A stretch of DNA of 64,000 nucleotides from Clostridia bacterium (GCA_900767815.1 CAAGAM010000064.1:1-64000); one strand, 5' to 3'; counted from the first letter of the stretch, positions 5,985 through 15,371 are shown. Program-made: numbers and translations. Notes: generated by a model not told the origin, from the letters alone.

Positions 5985-8672
5985 TTACGCCGCTTCTTTA
6001 CTGACGAAAGTAACTTCATCGGGATAATCTGGGTTTGTTACCGAGAAACCGCCGGTTACGTTAGCGTCTATTTTTACGTTTTCAAACGTATTATTCGTCA
6101 ATTCCGCAAATACGTTTACCATATCTACAGCCGAGATAATGTTCGAGTTTTTCCATACGCAATTCTTCATTTCTCTACCGATAATAGGCGTATTATCCGT
6201 TGTTCCCGATACTGATTTACCGGCGACGATTTCTACCGTGACGTTATCAAATGTAGTATTGTATGCGTTGCGGGCAATTATAGGAGTATAACCCCAACTT
6301 GCCGCCCACAAGTCTTTAAAAATTACGTTTTTAACGATTGCTCCGTTTAAGGTACCGAAAATACCGTTAGACGTCTGAGACGTATTGGTAGTTATACTAT
6401 GCCCTTTCCCGTCAAGAACGCCTCTGAATGCCGCTCCGCTTTCATAATTTCCTTTTCCCGTAACGAAAGTAAAGCCGTCTTCCGTATACGATACGTCGTT
6501 TAAAAGAACGTAATATCCGTATTTACTATCCGTTTCGCTGACTATTTTCACAGCATTGTACAACTCGGACATGGTGGAAATTTCTTTCGTGATTACCGTT
6601 ACGGGTACGGTAACCTCTACCTTTTTACCGTCAAGCAAGATAAGGACGATGAAATCCTGTTCGCCGTGCGACTGAAAAGCGTTTTTGAACATATTCGTCG
6701 TCAAGTCGGATTTCAAAGCGTAAAGTTCGTAACCTGTACTCGTTTTTATTTCAAGTATTTCGCCGCCTTCATATTCTCCGAGGTCGATTGTCGAAACTTT
6801 TCCGTTTAAAACGAAGTCCTGTCTTTGAGTCAATTTAACTTTTTCGACGGTTTCATGTTTAATCGGCGTCAACTCGTCCATCATAACCGACTTGCCGACT
6901 TCTACAACGTTGCCCTCTTCGTCAAGTTTGTCGGGGGTGTGCCCCATTTCGGCGTAAGTTCCGTTTACGGTGAGATTTTCAAATTCGTTATCGTAAAACT
7001 TCGCTCCAAACAACGACCCCCACTCTCTCGAATCGTTTATAGTTACGTTTATAACTGTATTATTGCTGAATTCTCTGCAAGAAATCCAACCGTAACCGTC
7101 GCCGACAGCCGTTGTAGAAGCCGAACCGTTCACCCATTCGAACGTAACGTTTTCTATTGTCGTTCCATAAGTAGCGTAAGCGAGTAACGAACAATACTGA
7201 CTTTGAGTACGCCATTTATCTTTTATAGTTAAGTTTTTAATAGTAGCGTTACGCAAAATACCGAAAAAACCTTTGCCGTTTCCTGCTGTGGTTAACGTGT
7301 GACCTTGTCCGTCAAACGTTCCGAAGAAGCCGGTCGTCAATTCAAAATCGCCCGCATAAGCAACTTTTCCAAGGTCCGTATCTTCGAAATCTTTCGACAT
7401 TAAGTAATATCCGTAAACGCCTTTTGTTTCAGACGATGGTTGAATGGTTCTGAAGTCCGCTCCCGACGATATTTCCTTCGTTATAAGCGTAACGGGGACT
7501 TTTATTTCGTGCGTTTCGTTTCCGCTGTCTTTTACCGTAACGATTATCGTCTGTTTTCCGTGACTACGCGTGTCTGCTTTTAATTCTTCGGGAAACACAA
7601 TAGCATTAACGTTCGTTCCGAGGTTATAATTGCCAAGCGTAATGCTTTCAACGCTTGTATATCCGCTTATACCGTCGATATTAAGAGCGAGGTCGGTTTT
7701 CGTAACGAGCAGATCTTGGTTAATTAAAGCTGCTCTCTTATCAAACGCGCTCGCTAAGTCCTTCGCTCCGCATTCGCAAGCGGCATAGTCGTAAACCGAA
7801 CCCGTCTTATCCCATACCGTGTACGAGTGATTCACTTTTTCGGTCGCATATCCGCAGACGCACTTTTTCCAATGCTGAGTTTCGTTACTCTCGTCCGTTA
7901 ATTCGTGATTTTCTTTCGTTGCTTTATATCCGCACGAACATTCGCCCCAATGCTGCTCGTCATTGTGCTGATAAACAGTTGCGTGATTTTCTTTTTCGGT
8001 TGTATAACCGCATTCGCACGCCTGCCAATGTTGCGTTTCGTCGAATTTACCGGTCAGAACGTGGTTTTCTTTTGTCGTCTCGTAACCGCATTCGCATTTT
8101 TCCCAATGCTGAGCATTGTCGTTATCTTTAACGAGAGTGTGATTTACCTTTTCGGTTTTGTAGCCGCACTCGCACTCTTTCCAGTGTTGAGTATCATCGT
8201 GTTTGTCGGTTAAAGAATGAGCGTTAACTTCGGTTTTTTTACCGCATTCACATTCTTTCCAGTGGTTTTCGTCGTCGCTTCCCGACTTCGTGAACGCATG
8301 AGCCGTCACTTCGGACTTCTCGCCGCATTCGCATTCTTTCCAATGATTTTCGTCGTCGCTTCCCGACTTCGCGAACGAGTGAGCTGCTTCTTCCGTCTTG
8401 GAAGTACAGCCTGCGGTAGTACACTCTTTCCAATGCTTTTCGGCGTTCTTTTTCCATTCACCGTAAACGTGTTCGGCAAGTTCGCCGTATTCCTCTCCGC
8501 ATTTTTCGCAAACCGCTTTTTTAATGCAAGTCGCGGTCCCGCCGCTATGCTGACATTCTTCGCTCACGCTTTCGCTATTGCTGTTCTCGCTGCCGTTGTC
8601 GCAAGACGCGAAAAACGTTACGCTTGTGAGCAGCGCAATCGTCACAATGATTGCCGTTAATAATTTTCTCAT
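5985..8672 (-). CDS. Surface lipoprotein with HW-C-x-CG repeats and two Ig/beta-helix modules
   Basis: An 895-aa lipoprotein (lipobox Cys24 in 'TFFASC'). Residues about 68-283 hold eight copies of a 26-30-residue unit built around 'HWKECECG', with His and Cys placed like small zinc-binding or disulfide-stapled knots. Two long modules follow, each an Ig-like half ending 'VTVPVTVITKEIS' and a parallel beta-helix half with 'GAAFRGVLDGKGHSI' and 'NGAIVKNVIFKD' strands (GLUG/pectate-lyase-like). No catalytic residues can be assigned; binding of extracellular polysaccharide is the likely role. The second module is nearly the same as one in the 1216-aa protein upstream in the operon. Strong ribosome binding site GGAGG. 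Confidence 0.8.
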   Translation of the reverse strand: MRKLLTAIIVTIALLTSVTFFASCDNGSENSNSESVSEECQHSGGTATCIKKAVCEKCGEEYGELAEHVYGEWKKNAEKHWKECTTAGCTSKTEEAAHSFAKSGSDDENHWKECECGEKSEVTAHAFTKSGSDDENHWKECECGKKTEVNAHSLTDKHDDTQHWKECECGYKTEKVNHTLVKDNDNAQHWEKCECGYETTKENHVLTGKFDETQHWQACECGYTTEKENHATVYQHNDEQHWGECSCGYKATKENHELTDESNETQHWKKCVCGYATEKVNHSYTVWDKTGSVYDYAACECGAKDLASAFDKRAALINQDLLVTKTDLALNIDGISGYTSVESITLGNYNLGTNVNAIVFPEELKADTRSHGKQTIIVTVKDSGNETHEIKVPVTLITKEISSGADFRTIQPSSETKGVYGYYLMSKDFEDTDLGKVAYAGDFELTTGFFGTFDGQGHTLTTAGNGKGFFGILRNATIKNLTIKDKWRTQSQYCSLLAYATYGTTIENVTFEWVNGSASTTAVGDGYGWISCREFSNNTVINVTINDSREWGSLFGAKFYDNEFENLTVNGTYAEMGHTPDKLDEEGNVVEVGKSVMMDELTPIKHETVEKVKLTQRQDFVLNGKVSTIDLGEYEGGEILEIKTSTGYELYALKSDLTTNMFKNAFQSHGEQDFIVLILLDGKKVEVTVPVTVITKEISTMSELYNAVKIVSETDSKYGYYVLLNDVSYTEDGFTFVTGKGNYESGAAFRGVLDGKGHSITTNTSQTSNGIFGTLNGAIVKNVIFKDLWAASWGYTPIIARNAYNTTFDNVTVEIVAGKSVSGTTDNTPIIGREMKNCVWKNSNIISAVDMVNVFAELTNNTFENVKIDANVTGGFSVTNPDYPDEVTFVSKEAA
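6041..6302 (-). repeat. Duplicated beta-helix module, copy 1
   Basis: About 260 bases that are highly similar to 12726-12988, encoding 'NTTFDNVTVEIVAG..' to '..VTGGFSV'. The nucleotide similarity indicates a fairly recent duplication or gene conversion between two genes of the same operon. Confidence 0.7.
7824..8471 (-). repeat. Array of eight HW-C-x-CG coding repeats
   Basis: In-frame tandem repeats of 78-90 bases coding for units with His-Trp about 26-30 residues apart (HW at residues 80, 110, 137, 163, 189, 215, 241, 267), each followed by C-x-C-G. Copies differ in sequence at many positions, so the array is old except for two adjacent near-identical copies around residues 102-145. Confidence 0.8.
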
Positions 8673-8700
8673 AAATTCCTCCGATCTTATTATTGTTTTA

Positions 8701-8720
8701 CGGACTTTAAAATAAGTCCG
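8701..8720 (-). other. Intercistronic stem-loop
   Basis: Perfect 7-bp stem CGGACTT/AAGTCCG with a 6-base loop between the DUF4838 gene and the downstream lipoprotein gene. There is no adjacent T tract on the minus strand, so it is unlikely to be a terminator. Confidence 0.45.
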
Positions 8721-8749
8721 ATATAACCGTTAGTTTTGTACGCAATCGC

Positions 8750-11530
8750 TCAGATTCCCCATTTGTCGTACAGGTCTGAAAGCAGATAATGTTCGCCGTA
8801 ATACGTTATTCCGAGCGAAGCGAAGTCTGCTTTAAGGTTTGTTCTCATCGTCGTAATATCCGTTCCGTTATAACCGTTTTTAAAGCCGTAATTCGAATTA
8901 CTCGAATCTCCCGCAACGCAGATCATAAATCTCGGAGAAAGCGACTCCACAAGTATATGCTGTTCGTATACTGCTTTCATAGCCCCCGTATAGGAAGATA
9001 TGGCGGTCTGCGCCTTTTCGACGAAACTCATATACGTTTTTAAATTTGTGTTATTGAAATATTTCCAATAACCGTCGGACTTTCCGCTTGCAACGTAATT
9101 ATATAAAGTACCGTAACTACTTCCCACAACATTGTAAACTATTCTGTCTATCGAATCGTACGTCGTTCCGTTTATATACCCTTTGGAAAGATTGTAACTA
9201 TAAGCCTCTCTCATTCGGGAATACAGATTATACATTTCCTTATTCGCATTCGGCGCGCCGTAATATCCGCCCTCGCGGAAAGTTTTAGTCGTACCGCTTA
9301 CCGTGAAGCCGAAAAACTCGCTTTCGAGTTCGAGAAGATATGCGGCTATCTGCGTTTTATAACTGTCCGTACCGCCCGTCTCTGTTACTTTTTCAAGTAT
9401 TTCGACTTCCGCATTAGCAAACGCGTATTGCTTAAACGACTCGAACGCGCTTCTGTTTCTTTCACGATTTTGCCCGTTTATGGTGAACCATATCGGTTCT
9501 GCGCCCTTTGCCTTGCAAGTTCTTGCCGTATACTCGAACCACGTCAAAAGACTTTCCGTCATGTCGGTATACATCATATAATTATGGAAAAGCGTACTGT
9601 AATACCAAAAGCCTATATTCTTCGTTTTATCGAGCCACGCCGAAATCTGAGTCCTTACATTGTTGTTAGACGAATCGTAAATAGACTTTGCCTCGCGAGA
9701 ATTTCTGATTGGAGCGTATATTGCGCCGAGGTGTTCGTTCATGTTTATCGTCGGCGCGTCTATAAGATAGTAATACGCCAACATATAAATCGTAAATTTT
9801 CTATCAGTATTGCCGTCGGCTTCCTGAATTTTAGCCACGACGTCGTTTAAGAATTTTACTGCGGCATTAGTTCTGTTTGAAGAACAATTTGAACAGGTAC
9901 ACCCTGTAAGGTCGTTATCCATAAGCGAAAACACAAGTTCGTTTACGTCGGGATAGGCGTTTAACAGCGAGCGGATATTTGCCGCCGCCGCTGAAACCAT
10001 AGCGACGTATTCCGAGTTGGAAGAATCCTGCAACCCTCCCGCCGAATAGCAAACGTCGATAACTCCGTTGTCCGTCGTTCTGAACCAACTCGGGTGAGTA
10101 TCCTTGTTAGTCGCATAATCGAGCCAGTATATCGAATTGTGATACAACTGCATATTGCCGTTATCATCCTTAGGTCCGACCGAAAAATAACCTCTTCCGT
10201 TCAAGCCGAGTTGATCGTTCTTCCATCCATGGTGGGCATTCGTGGTGTTTCTCACGTTAAACGCCGAATCGTAAACTATATCTATTTCGGGCATAGTCAA
10301 CTCGCCGTCGCCTACGTTTCCATATGTAACTATATCGTCCGACAACGCAAGATATCCTATCGTCTCTTTAAGGAAGGCAATCGCCGCCGTTATATATTCT
10401 ATATCCAAGTCCGCGCGGATAAACGCCGTATTTCCTACGGTTTTGACAACAAACTGACCAGCGTTCGGAACGGGCGAATTTCTGTAATCGTTTTTACCTA
10501 CGATTATATACGCGCTCGTATCGGTCAATTCCGCAGGAAGTTCGGTCATTACGGAAACGACTATTCCGTCCGTGATCTCTTCGGAAAATCTTCCGCCCGA
10601 ACCTTTCGTATAAACGATATTCCCCGACGCGCGTTTTATATGTTCGGCGATAAAAGCCGCGGCGTTAAGCGCGTAATCGTTGCCGTCCTCGTAAACTATC
10701 ACATAGTCAGTCGACTTTTTGTCGGCAGAGATAAGCTTATTGCCCGTGAAATCGCGCGCAACTTCGCTTGCTGTAAGAAGTTGCGAACTCCCGAACGACA
10801 ACGTCGTTCCATTCGCCGTAAAATAGTTCCAGCCGCTTATTTCGTTTTTGCGTTCCGCAAGCATCGCTCCGACCGTTTCGTAACGAGCGATATTATCGTC
10901 GCCGAGCGGATAATCGGTTACAACTCCGTCCTTGTTCTGAACGTTGCTGAAATAACAAGCTACGCCCGCTTTTTCCGAAGTAATTTCGGGTCCGACAATA
11001 TAAACGTTGCGATATGCGTTCGCCATATCGTCGATTTTGCCGAGTATATATCCGTTCGTCCACGCCGTGTCGTAAGAAATCACGCAGTTACGCATTGTAA
11101 TCGCAGACGCGGAATCTCTTGTGTTGTTTACCGTGCAGTTCCAGTCGTTAGAGGAATTTCCCGTATATCCTACATATACGTTTTCTATAATTCCCCCGCC
11201 CCATGAAGTAAGAAAACTGTTATACTGAACGCTCGCGTTTGTAAAAGCAACGTTCTTTATTACTCCGTTTTTCTGTAAAACGCTGATAAAACCCGTCCAG
11301 CGGTAAGAGGTATTGCCCCATTTCGCGCATTCGACTCTCATTCCGTTTATAGAATGACCTCTGCCGTCGAAAACACCTCTGAAACCAAATTCTTTGTTTC
11401 CCCTGTCGCTTTCCGCTAAAATCATCGGGGGAAGGTAAGTTCCGTTAAAATCAACATCTCCGCCGAGCGCAAAGTAGCCGTCGTATATTCCGTCGTTACT
11501 CGTTCCGTTATATGCGTCGGCGACTGTCAA
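8750..11530 (-). CDS. DUF4838 half of a giant secreted protein (separated by a T8 frameshift)
   Basis: About 926 aa in a frame that begins inside a run of eight T (minus strand). It has no signal peptide and no ribosome binding site, because its first residues continue the beta-helix module interrupted at the end of the 1216-aa reading frame upstream. After the helix ('GFRGVFDGRGHSI', 'KNGVIKNVAF') comes a domain like the N-terminal part of GH20/GH67-type enzymes, then a DUF4838 domain with its C-x-C-x2-C motif ('TGCTCSNCSSN'). DUF4838 proteins occur in polysaccharide-utilisation loci, and glycoside hydrolysis is suspected. With one extra T the two halves form a single 2142-aa exported protein. 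As the DNA stands, this half would need -1 slippage to be made. Confidence 0.75.
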   Translation of the reverse strand: MTVADAYNGTSNDGIYDGYFALGGDVDFNGTYLPPMILAESDRGNKEFGFRGVFDGRGHSINGMRVECAKWGNTSYRWTGFISVLQKNGVIKNVAFTNASVQYNSFLTSWGGGIIENVYVGYTGNSSNDWNCTVNNTRDSASAITMRNCVISYDTAWTNGYILGKIDDMANAYRNVYIVGPEITSEKAGVACYFSNVQNKDGVVTDYPLGDDNIARYETVGAMLAERKNEISGWNYFTANGTTLSFGSSQLLTASEVARDFTGNKLISADKKSTDYVIVYEDGNDYALNAAAFIAEHIKRASGNIVYTKGSGGRFSEEITDGIVVSVMTELPAELTDTSAYIIVGKNDYRNSPVPNAGQFVVKTVGNTAFIRADLDIEYITAAIAFLKETIGYLALSDDIVTYGNVGDGELTMPEIDIVYDSAFNVRNTTNAHHGWKNDQLGLNGRGYFSVGPKDDNGNMQLYHNSIYWLDYATNKDTHPSWFRTTDNGVIDVCYSAGGLQDSSNSEYVAMVSAAAANIRSLLNAYPDVNELVFSLMDNDLTGCTCSNCSSNRTNAAVKFLNDVVAKIQEADGNTDRKFTIYMLAYYYLIDAPTINMNEHLGAIYAPIRNSREAKSIYDSSNNNVRTQISAWLDKTKNIGFWYYSTLFHNYMMYTDMTESLLTWFEYTARTCKAKGAEPIWFTINGQNRERNRSAFESFKQYAFANAEVEILEKVTETGGTDSYKTQIAAYLLELESEFFGFTVSGTTKTFREGGYYGAPNANKEMYNLYSRMREAYSYNLSKGYINGTTYDSIDRIVYNVVGSSYGTLYNYVASGKSDGYWKYFNNTNLKTYMSFVEKAQTAISSYTGAMKAVYEQHILVESLSPRFMICVAGDSSNSNYGFKNGYNGTDITTMRTNLKADFASLGITYYGEHYLLSDLYDKWGI

Positions 11531-11537
11531 AAAAAAC
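11521..11537 (-). other. T8 slippery homopolymer at a frame break
   Basis: The minus strand reads CG followed by eight T and GA. In the upstream frame this is CGT TTT TTT TGA (stop). Stepping back one base on the slippery T TTT TTT gives TTG ACA and continues the module without a gap. One added T would also restore the frame. Confidence 0.7.
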
Positions 11538-14500
11538 GTAATTCTTCAGCGGAATTTATAACATCCGTAGCCAACGTGACGGGAAGTATGTGCGTTCTTT
11601 TTTCCGCTTTATATAAGTACTTTATTTCGAGTTCGCCCTTGCCGTATGTTTTCCCGAATTCGGAAACGTTTAAGGTTAAACCGTCCGTATTTAAACTCCT
11701 TCCGTTATAGGATACGGAGACGAAATTCGTCTCCGTTAATCCTGCCACGTCCAGCGTGTAAGTATCGGTTTCATTGACGTTGCCGTCTGCGATATTGAGA
11801 TTTATAAGTCTCTCAGTCGTATCAGTAAGTTCCGTCGTACTCGTAGTACATTTGAACGTCCAGCCTGCAAGCGTTTTCGCATCCTTGTTAAAGTTGTTGT
11901 AATCGGGCGCGTTAAGCGTACAGTTTTCAAAAGTCGCATTGTTGTTTGCGGTTACGGGGAACAGGAAATTCACTTTCATGTCCGCGTTTACCGTGACGTT
12001 TTTCCACGAGCCGCCGTACAACGCAGTTTCAACCAAAGCCCCGACGTCCCCGTTTTCATAGGGGTATGTTGAATTGCCACCGTCAAAAATATTGACTGTA
12101 ACGTTTTCCACAACGCCGCTACAAATTCTCGCTATTATCGATTTACTGTAGGATACCGCATTTTTTGCATTGATAACAGTATTTTTAAACGTACCGTTCA
12201 TTATTCCGAACAAGCCGCCGTTAAAATTATCTTCGCTTGATAGTAGCGTAATAGTATATCCTCTACCGTCAAAAGTACCGATGAAACCACCTGTAGATGC
12301 AACGCTCCAATCCACGGCATACGCGTTATTATCCCACGCAAAATCGCTTTCATAGGTGGAAATATCTTTTGTAAGGACGAAATATCCGTTTTTATCTCCA
12401 TTTTTATAGTAACGTACTGCCGATTCGAATTGTTTCATAGTGGAAATAGTATCGGTTACGACAAACGCAGGAACGGTCAATACAACGTTTTTGGAATTTC
12501 TCGTACCCGTTACGGTTAAGGTAACGTTCGTTCCGAGTTTATCGGTCATACTACTCTGATCGGTCGTAACATCCGTTCCGTTACATTCGATTTTGGTAAT
12601 CGTTATGTCTTCATATCCCTCGCCGAGAGTGAGTTTGTTCTCGGCATTAAGGGCGAAATCATAAGTATTTACAAGTATTGCCTTTTCACCGCAGGTAACG
12701 CCGTCTGGATATGCGGCTGTAGTAACCGAGAAACCGCCCGTTACGTTTGCGTCTATATTTACGTTTTCAAACGTATTATTCGTCAATTCCGCAAATACGT
12801 TTACCATATTTACAGCCGAGATAATGTTCGAATCTTTCCATACGCAATTCTTCATATCTCTGCCGATAATAGGCGTATTATCCGTTGTTCCGTTTGCCGC
12901 CGAACCGTCAAGCAATTTTATAGTAACATTCTCAAATGTCGTATTGTAAGCATTACGAGCAACGGCAGGAGCATACCCCCAACTTGCAGTTTTTTCATCG
13001 GTTATAGTAAGATTTTTAATCGTCGCGCCGTTTATCGCTCCGAACAAACCACCGGACGTATTAGTTGATTTAGTCGTTATACAATATCCATTGCCGTCAA
13101 GAGTTCCCCTGAATGCCGCTCCGTCTGCAAAATTACCCTTAGCATTGACAAGCGTAAAACCAGTCTCCGTATGCGATACATCGTTTGTTAAAACATAATA
13201 TCCGTATTTGTTGGTCGAAGCGTCAACCGCTTTCGTCGCTTTCTGCAACTCGGACATTGAGGAAATTTCTTTCGTGATTACCGTTACGGGAACGGTGATT
13301 ACGGCTTTTGTTCCGTCGGCTTTAAGCACGGTTACCGTAAAGTTCTGTTCGCCGTGTTTCGATTTATCGGTGAGAACTTTCTTTGCAGACGCAGGTGATA
13401 TACCGCTTAAAGCAGTTCCGTCGCCCGCGGTAACGCCGAGTATTTCAAGTCCGTTATAGATTCCGAGGTCGAGTATATCCCATTTCCCGTCAAGAACAAA
13501 GTCCTGTCTCGTTTCCAAAGTTGCCGTCTCGGGTTGAACTTGCTGAATAGAATCAAACGAATCAACGTCGTTGCCAAACTTCGTCGATACAGCCGTAACT
13601 GTAACGTTTTCGTATGTGCTGTCTATATTATCCTTTTTTGCCTGCCCTATTAAAATACCGACAGAATTGTTTGAGGAAATCGTGCAATTTTTCCACTTAC
13701 AGCCCGCCATTTCCTGTATTACAGGTGCGTAATTGGTTGCTGTCTGCGGGTTGCAAACAAACGAAATATCAACATTTTCAAACGTAGAATAGTAAGCAGT
13801 ATAAGCAAACGCTGCGGCACCCCATTCGGGACTATACCAATCGTTATGCAACGCTAAATTTTTAACCGTAGCCTCATAAAGCGTTCCGAAAATCCCTCTG
13901 ATATTATTATATTTCCACGTTATTTTATGTCCTTGTCCGTCAAAAACGCCCTTAAACCCTTTCTTGTCACCTCTATAAGAGCATTCCGCCTTAGTAGCAT
14001 AACTACCGAAACCCTCGGTATAGGATATATCGTTATTCAAAACATAATATCCGTATATATCGGTTCCGTAATAACGACAACTCGAAAGGAAATCTTCTAA
14101 GGACTTTATCTCTTTCGTTACAAGAAGAACGGGAAGCGTTATTTTGAAGTTTTTGCCGCTCTTCGTAAGCGTAACAACTACTTCTTTTTCGCCGTGATTC
14201 TTAGTATCCGCTTTTAACGCGTCGGAAACGTTCAACGCCGCAGGATTTGTTCCTAAATCGTAATTGCCGAGCTTAATGCTTACAACGCTGTCATAATCGT
14301 AATTAGCGAGCGATAATGCAAAACTGCTGCCCGACATAACAATTTTCTTTCTGTATACCGCGTATAAATCTTTCGGATTTTTAACGCGAGTCGAATCGAC
14401 GTTTACAACCTTAGTTCCGTCTCTCAAAGTCCAACCGTAGAACTTGGATCCGTCGGCAAGCGTATCGCCGATAGTCGGACAATCGACAACCATGCCGAGA

Positions 14501-15177
14501 TAATCGACAGTCTCTTCGGTTACCGCTCCCTCAACGTGATATTTCACCGCTTTGTCGAGGTAGGTCTTTTTGAGATTAGCCTTTTCGTCTGCCGTCAACT
14601 CGGACGAACCGTCGTTAAGTTCCGCATTTGCAACGAAAGACATAGATATGCCGTTTTCCTGCGCCGTGTAAACGTAAGACGTACCGTCGTAAACGTATCC
14701 CCTTACGGAGACTTCCGTTCCGTAATCGGTAGACGGTATATTATAAAGGTATACGACGGACTGCATATAAGAAGTTCCGCCGAGCGTTACCTTTTCCCAT
14801 ACTCCGCTCGTATCCGAATCGGAAACGGTCGCGCCGTAGCCCGTACCCGAAACTACAAGGTCGTTGCCGTTCGTCAAACGATACGGCAAAAGAAGCGTAC
14901 CCGTTTTCACGCCGCTTTTTAAAGTTCCGCTTCCGTCGGAATTTATCGTTCCGTAAGTTTTGAAGTAATTTTCGGTCATCGCGACGTGAAATTTTACGCC
15001 CGCGCCTCTCGAATCTTTAACTTTAACCGCTCCGCCGAGAACGGAAAAGTCGCTTTCGCTCGCTACGGTTTCGGAAGCGGCAAAACCCGTCGTTTTTACC
15101 GATATTGCGGAAGAAAAGCAAAAAACCGCCGCAATACTTAACGTTAAAATAAGTATTTTCTTAATAGTTTTCATCAT
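11527..15177 (-). CDS. Giant secreted Ig/beta-helix protein, N-terminal part (frame broken at its end)
   Basis: A 1216-aa reading frame with a Sec signal peptide ('ILTLSIAAVFCFSSAISV'), an N-terminal domain of about 180 residues of unknown type ('GAGVKFHVAMTENYFKTYG' and 'SVRGYVYDGTSYVYTAQ'), then three complete modules and the start of a fourth. Each module pairs an Ig-like half ending '(V/L)PV..VTKEI' with a beta-helix half ('GVFDGQGHKI', 'ATVKNLALHND'). The frame ends at TGA directly after a T run, exactly where the linker to the fourth helix should continue, and the missing part is found in the next frame (8750-11530). Likely a large extracellular glycan-binding protein joined to a DUF4838 domain. 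Strong ribosome binding site (GGAGGGAGG). Confidence 0.8.
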   Translation of the reverse strand: MMKTIKKILILTLSIAAVFCFSSAISVKTTGFAASETVASESDFSVLGGAVKVKDSRGAGVKFHVAMTENYFKTYGTINSDGSGTLKSGVKTGTLLLPYRLTNGNDLVVSGTGYGATVSDSDTSGVWEKVTLGGTSYMQSVVYLYNIPSTDYGTEVSVRGYVYDGTSYVYTAQENGISMSFVANAELNDGSSELTADEKANLKKTYLDKAVKYHVEGAVTEETVDYLGMVVDCPTIGDTLADGSKFYGWTLRDGTKVVNVDSTRVKNPKDLYAVYRKKIVMSGSSFALSLANYDYDSVVSIKLGNYDLGTNPAALNVSDALKADTKNHGEKEVVVTLTKSGKNFKITLPVLLVTKEIKSLEDFLSSCRYYGTDIYGYYVLNNDISYTEGFGSYATKAECSYRGDKKGFKGVFDGQGHKITWKYNNIRGIFGTLYEATVKNLALHNDWYSPEWGAAAFAYTAYYSTFENVDISFVCNPQTATNYAPVIQEMAGCKWKNCTISSNNSVGILIGQAKKDNIDSTYENVTVTAVSTKFGNDVDSFDSIQQVQPETATLETRQDFVLDGKWDILDLGIYNGLEILGVTAGDGTALSGISPASAKKVLTDKSKHGEQNFTVTVLKADGTKAVITVPVTVITKEISSMSELQKATKAVDASTNKYGYYVLTNDVSHTETGFTLVNAKGNFADGAAFRGTLDGNGYCITTKSTNTSGGLFGAINGATIKNLTITDEKTASWGYAPAVARNAYNTTFENVTIKLLDGSAANGTTDNTPIIGRDMKNCVWKDSNIISAVNMVNVFAELTNNTFENVNIDANVTGGFSVTTAAYPDGVTCGEKAILVNTYDFALNAENKLTLGEGYEDITITKIECNGTDVTTDQSSMTDKLGTNVTLTVTGTRNSKNVVLTVPAFVVTDTISTMKQFESAVRYYKNGDKNGYFVLTKDISTYESDFAWDNNAYAVDWSVASTGGFIGTFDGRGYTITLLSSEDNFNGGLFGIMNGTFKNTVINAKNAVSYSKSIIARICSGVVENVTVNIFDGGNSTYPYENGDVGALVETALYGGSWKNVTVNADMKVNFLFPVTANNNATFENCTLNAPDYNNFNKDAKTLAGWTFKCTTSTTELTDTTERLINLNIADGNVNETDTYTLDVAGLTETNFVSVSYNGRSLNTDGLTLNVSEFGKTYGKGELEIKYLYKAEKRTHILPVTLATDVINSAEELRFF
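12726..12988 (-). repeat. Duplicated beta-helix module, copy 2
   Basis: Partner of 6041-6302. Both encode 'NNTFENV(K/N)IDANVTGGFSV' and 'GTTDNTPIIGR', with only scattered base differences over about 260 bases. Confidence 0.7.
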
Positions 15178-15190
15178 TTTTCCTCCCTCC

Positions 15191-15322
15191 TTAGCCCCAC
15201 CAGCCGGGCATATTGCCGCCGTCTACGCCGACGTCTTTTTCGTCGCCGCTGGTTCGCACGACGTCTTGTTCTTCAAAAAGAACAAACAAAACGTCAGGTT
15301 TTTCGTAACATTTTTTCATCAT
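15191..15322 (-). CDS. Small peptide of 43 aa ending in PGWWG
   Basis: Short gene with a strong ribosome binding site (AGAGGAGAT) 5 bases before ATG ATG. A longer in-frame start upstream lacks such a site. The peptide begins 'KKCYEKPDVLFVLFEEQDVV', has an acidic Gly-rich middle and ends 'GGNMPGWWG'. It resembles the many short 'KK-x-YEKP-x(6)-F-x-x-x-D(V/I)' proteins of gut Clostridia whose function is unknown. It sits between a small lipoprotein and the giant secreted protein, 13 bases before the latter. A RiPP-like precursor, leader or secreted signal peptide are all possible, but no modification enzyme is nearby. Confidence 0.6.
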   Translation of the reverse strand: MMKKCYEKPDVLFVLFEEQDVVRTSGDEKDVGVDGGNMPGWWG

Positions 15323-15371
15323 TTTTATCTCCTCTCGGAAAAATCTACTTTCTCCGATATGTTTTTCGTCT

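Noticed and set aside
7824..8471. Regularly spaced repeats that could suggest a CRISPR array
   Set aside because: They are in-frame coding repeats of 78-90 bases with amino-acid conservation (HW, C-x-C-G) and no constant repeat/unique spacer pattern. No cas genes are present.
10094..11206. A 370-aa open frame on the plus strand opposite the DUF4838 gene
   Set aside because: Arg/Ile/Tyr-rich composition typical of an antisense shadow frame, no ribosome binding site and no domain. Similar antisense frames opposite other long genes were dropped for the same reasons.
8750..11530. An independent gene starting at TTG 11530
   Set aside because: No ribosome binding site, no signal peptide on a beta-helix surface domain, and the start lies inside a T run in the middle of a module. 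It is a frame continuation.
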